Shown piece after piece: positions 61,856-64,000 of a stretch of DNA of 64,000 nt (within the stretch, counting starts at the first letter, position 1; every line of letters begins with the position of its first letter). This DNA is from CBDCWQ01 sp965223435 (GTDB taxonomy: Bacteria > Myxococcota > Kuafuiibacteriia > Kuafuiibacteriales > Kuafuiibacteriaceae): assembly GCA_965223435.1 (NCBI GenBank), contig CBDCWQ010000022.1:62001-126000 (forward strand), given 5' to 3'. Both the position numbers and the translations under genes were made by a program. Under the pieces are notes generated by a model. It saw only the letters and a program-made list of their open reading frames with translations, had not been told where the DNA came from and did no database searches.

Positions 61856-63355
61856 GTGTTCGACGAAGCTCTGCAAAGCCGAGTCATCGAACTTAGCCCA
61901 GGAGGGAGCAATCCCATTGCAGACGGATTCGCCTTCGAATCTGACTCGGGTGAACTTTGGAACAATCGTAACCAACGGGTGGCAGAGTGGTCCATGAACG
62001 TGACATCGCCGCGGTTCCTCATCTATTTCCATGTAGAAACGACAGCGGGAACCCGGTACATCTACTACAACGAAAGCACAAACAGCCGCCCTCACTATGA
62101 TTCGCGCTACATCCATATTGGACTTGGGGCAGCCAACGATGGCACGTGGCGGACGTTTGCCCGGGATCTCCAAGCAGACCTGCAGACCGACTCTCAGAAT
62201 ACAGGTGAGGAGATTCTACGAGTCGAGCGGATTTTAGTTCGGGCCAAAGGGCGATTTGACAACATCAGATTGATGGACGCCATGCCTGCATCACCATCTG
62301 AAATGGTTTACGAAGATGCAGAGGATGGGGCCGCAAAAGGCTGGCGTGTATTTGACAACCGTTCAGGCAAAGCGCGCATCGGCAACGTATATGACGAAGT
62401 CCTCGACAGCCAGGTAATCAAAGTCACTCCAGGGGGAACAAACTTGACCGCAGATGGTTTTGTTCTCGAAAGGGATACGGGAACTTTGTGGCAAAACCGT
62501 ACCCACTTCGTTGCCCAATGGACCATGAAGATCACGTCGCCTCGGTTCAAGGTCTACTTCTTGGTACGAACCACCAAAGGATTTCGCTACATCTACTATA
62601 ACGAATCAAAAACCAACAGCCACAACAAATCGCCTCAGTATGCGCACATTGGCCTGGGTACCGTAAACGATGGCGTCTGGCGAACGTTTACCAGAGACCT
62701 ACAGGCAGATTTGATGAGTGATCCGCAAAATGCCGACGAAGAAATCCTGTCGGTTGAACGGTTTTTGGTCCGGGGCCAGGGCCGATTTGACAACATTGGC
62801 TTACTTAAGACCTTCCCCCCGGCGCCGCCGGAGACGGTCTACGAAGATGCCGAAGACTGGTCGACCAAGGGATGGCGCATCTACGCCAATCGCTCGAAGG
62901 CCGCGAGCTTTGGAAACGTCTACGATGATGATCGAATGAGCAGAGTCATTGAACTGAGACCAGGAGGCGAAAACCTGAGCAGCGATGGCTTCCTTCTTGA
63001 GACCGATACGGGTGTTCTTTGGAACAATCGTCAGCAGTTTGTTGCACAGTGGGATATGAGCGTGACTTCACCCGAGTTCATGGTTTCGGTGCTGGTTAAA
63101 ACCACCGCGGGATTTCGGTACATCTACTACGATGGAGCCGAGTCCAATACCCACCGCAAAGACCCTCGCTACATTCACATCGGTCTGGGCGCCGTCAACG
63201 ATGGAGACTGGCACACGTTCAAGCGCGACCTCGAGGCAGACCTACAAACCGATCCCGATAACGAAGGAGAGACCATCCTATCGGTCAATCGGTTTTTGGT
63301 TCGAGGAAAAGGCCGATTTGACGACATCAAACTTCGTTCTGAACTGGACGACTGA
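61856..63355 (+). CDS. Three-repeat beta-sandwich exported-type protein, 5' end lost or shifted (499 aa)
   Basis: The open frame has no ATG near its beginning; GTG 61856 is the first usable start and cuts into the first repeat (coding sense reaches back to 61772). Three repeats of about 170 residues each read VYEDAED-x5-GWR...NVYD...RVIEL-x-PGG...DGF-x-x-E-x-DTG-LWNNR...GFRYIYYNES...YIHIGLG-x-VNDG-W-x-TF-x-RDLQADL...FLVRGKGRFD-x-I. They resemble carbohydrate-binding jelly-roll modules; family not identified. The gene lacks a signal peptide as it stands because of the broken 5' end. Followed by an 11-bp perfect hairpin. Confidence 0.7.
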   Translation: MFDEALQSRVIELSPGGSNPIADGFAFESDSGELWNNRNQRVAEWSMNVTSPRFLIYFHVETTAGTRYIYYNESTNSRPHYDSRYIHIGLGAANDGTWRTFARDLQADLQTDSQNTGEEILRVERILVRAKGRFDNIRLMDAMPASPSEMVYEDAEDGAAKGWRVFDNRSGKARIGNVYDEVLDSQVIKVTPGGTNLTADGFVLERDTGTLWQNRTHFVAQWTMKITSPRFKVYFLVRTTKGFRYIYYNESKTNSHNKSPQYAHIGLGTVNDGVWRTFTRDLQADLMSDPQNADEEILSVERFLVRGQGRFDNIGLLKTFPPAPPETVYEDAEDWSTKGWRIYANRSKAASFGNVYDDDRMSRVIELRPGGENLSSDGFLLETDTGVLWNNRQQFVAQWDMSVTSPEFMVSVLVKTTAGFRYIYYDGAESNTHRKDPRYIHIGLGAVNDGDWHTFKRDLEADLQTDPDNEGETILSVNRFLVRGKGRFDDIKLRSELDD

Positions 63356-63440
63356 TTCCAAAGCTCAGCAGCACTAAAAACGAATCCGGAGCGCACATGC
63401 GTTGATACGAGCCCCTTCGCGTGGCATGAGCGGAGCGAAA

Positions 63441-63468
63441 CGGGTGGGCCGCCACTTCGGCCCACCCG
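63441..63468. terminator. Strong 11-bp hairpin
   Basis: CGGGTGGGCCG (63441-63451) pairs perfectly with CGGCCCACCCG (63458-63468), 6-nt loop, 86 bp after the three-repeat gene. It lacks a T-tract. Confidence 0.55.
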
Positions 63469-63520
63469 TCAGGCCGGACCAGCGCGCGTTTGGCCTCCGG
63501 GATCCTGAGAGGCCAGGAAC

Positions 63521-63542
63521 AAAGCCCAAAGTGCGGGGCTTT
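63521..63542. terminator. Terminator-like hairpin with T tail
   Basis: AAAGCCC (63521-63527) and GGGCTTT (63536-63542) pair around an 8-nt loop; the T-rich 3' side and A-rich 5' side fit an intrinsic terminator usable from either strand. Confidence 0.5.
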
Positions 63543-63624
63543 TATACGCAAGATTTCTTGTCACAACTCGATAAAAATATGCATACTGTTCCCTACCTTC
63601 ACTCACCTCCCCAGGGAAACCCGT

Positions 63625-64000
63625 ATGACAATATCGATTGCGCCCGCTATTCCGAGCCGTAACAAGCCCTCCTGGACCACCTCAAAACCCACTCTCTTGG
63701 TTTTTGCATCCCTCGTTTGCCTCAATGCATGCAGCAATCTTCCCCCCGAAGCAACGACCCACAACCAAGACGCCATCCTCGGCGGCAGCAACGCCGCGAT
63801 CACCGAGCACCCGTGGCACGTATCGATCCAGTTTAGGGATCATTTTTGCGGAGGGGCTATCATCGATCCTTATTGGGTCTTGACCGCCGCACACTGCCTG
63901 GTCCGCTTCAAAGACTCTTCGGGACTTGAGGTCGTTGCCGGCATGGAGGTGCTCACCGCAAAGGAGAGCGCGCAAACTCGACAAGTGGAGGCCATGATCC
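63625..64000 (+). CDS. Trypsin-like (S1) serine protease lipoprotein, cut by right edge
   Basis: ATG 63625 (AGGGAAACCCGT upstream) opens a frame that runs off the window. Hydrophobic segment TLLVFASLVCLNACSN gives a lipobox (LNAC). The mature part begins AILGGSNAAITEHPWHVSIQ, the activation-site region of S1 proteases, then CGGAIIDPYWVLTAAHC with the catalytic His. The Asp and Ser of the triad lie beyond the edge. Likely a surface or secreted endopeptidase. Confidence 0.85.
   Translation, partial: MTISIAPAIPSRNKPSWTTSKPTLLVFASLVCLNACSNLPPEATTHNQDAILGGSNAAITEHPWHVSIQFRDHFCGGAIIDPYWVLTAAHCLVRFKDSSGLEVVAGMEVLTAKESAQTRQVEAMI

Overview
The window is GC-rich, densely coded and dominated by exported proteins and lipoproteins. 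Giant multidomain secreted proteins, many myxobacterium-style lipoproteins, a TonB-family protein and an outer-membrane barrel candidate point to a large-genome Gram-negative bacterium of the former Deltaproteobacteria (Myxococcota/Bradymonadota type). This is an inference from gene style; no rRNA, tRNA or CRISPR array was seen.

Region 1 (1-30.3 kb) holds three giant paralogous exported proteins of about 4024, 3162 and 2508 residues. The first is on the + strand and runs convergently into the second; the second and third are on the - strand. Each has a signal peptide, a short GWNL...GYW module, a helical toroid-like domain with the same ordered motifs, and a shared module with a hydrophobic stretch. 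After that the C-terminal parts differ completely. The second carries an ADP-ribosyltransferase-like segment, a ParB-like segment, an RNase III-like domain and two dsRNA-binding domains. The third carries four repeats of about 220 residues. This constant-front, variable-tail layout resembles polymorphic toxins, but no immunity gene or secretion apparatus is evident.

Region 2 (30.3-37.3 kb) is an accessory patch. It has a truncated DUF1016/YhcG nuclease remnant ending in a 41-bp duplicate of part of the nearby LysR gene, a SWIM-SNF2 helicase followed by a frameshifted two-part gene, IS-like end remnants, a 33-residue mini-ORF and the LysR regulator.

Region 3 (37.3-47.6 kb) is more ordinary. 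It has a lipoprotein, a DM13 lipoprotein overlapping a barrel-protein gene, NamZ-type muramidase, folD-gcvT-gcvH, a TonB-family protein, a stand-alone rplC, rlmE and a small Cys-rich lipoprotein.

Region 4 (47.9-64 kb) is again secreted and surface proteins: a toroid lipoprotein with five carbohydrate-binding-like modules, a lipase-like lipoprotein, a five-bladed-propeller protein with a long acidic hexapeptide linker, a PQQ-type propeller lipoprotein, a three-repeat beta-sandwich protein with a frameshifted 5' end, and the start of a trypsin-like protease. Just upstream of the three-repeat gene sits a 470-bp unit: a four-helix-bundle gene enclosed by 52-bp perfect inverted repeats built from CCTGGA/TCCAGG hexamers. 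It looks like a compact, poorly characterised mobile or structured-RNA element.
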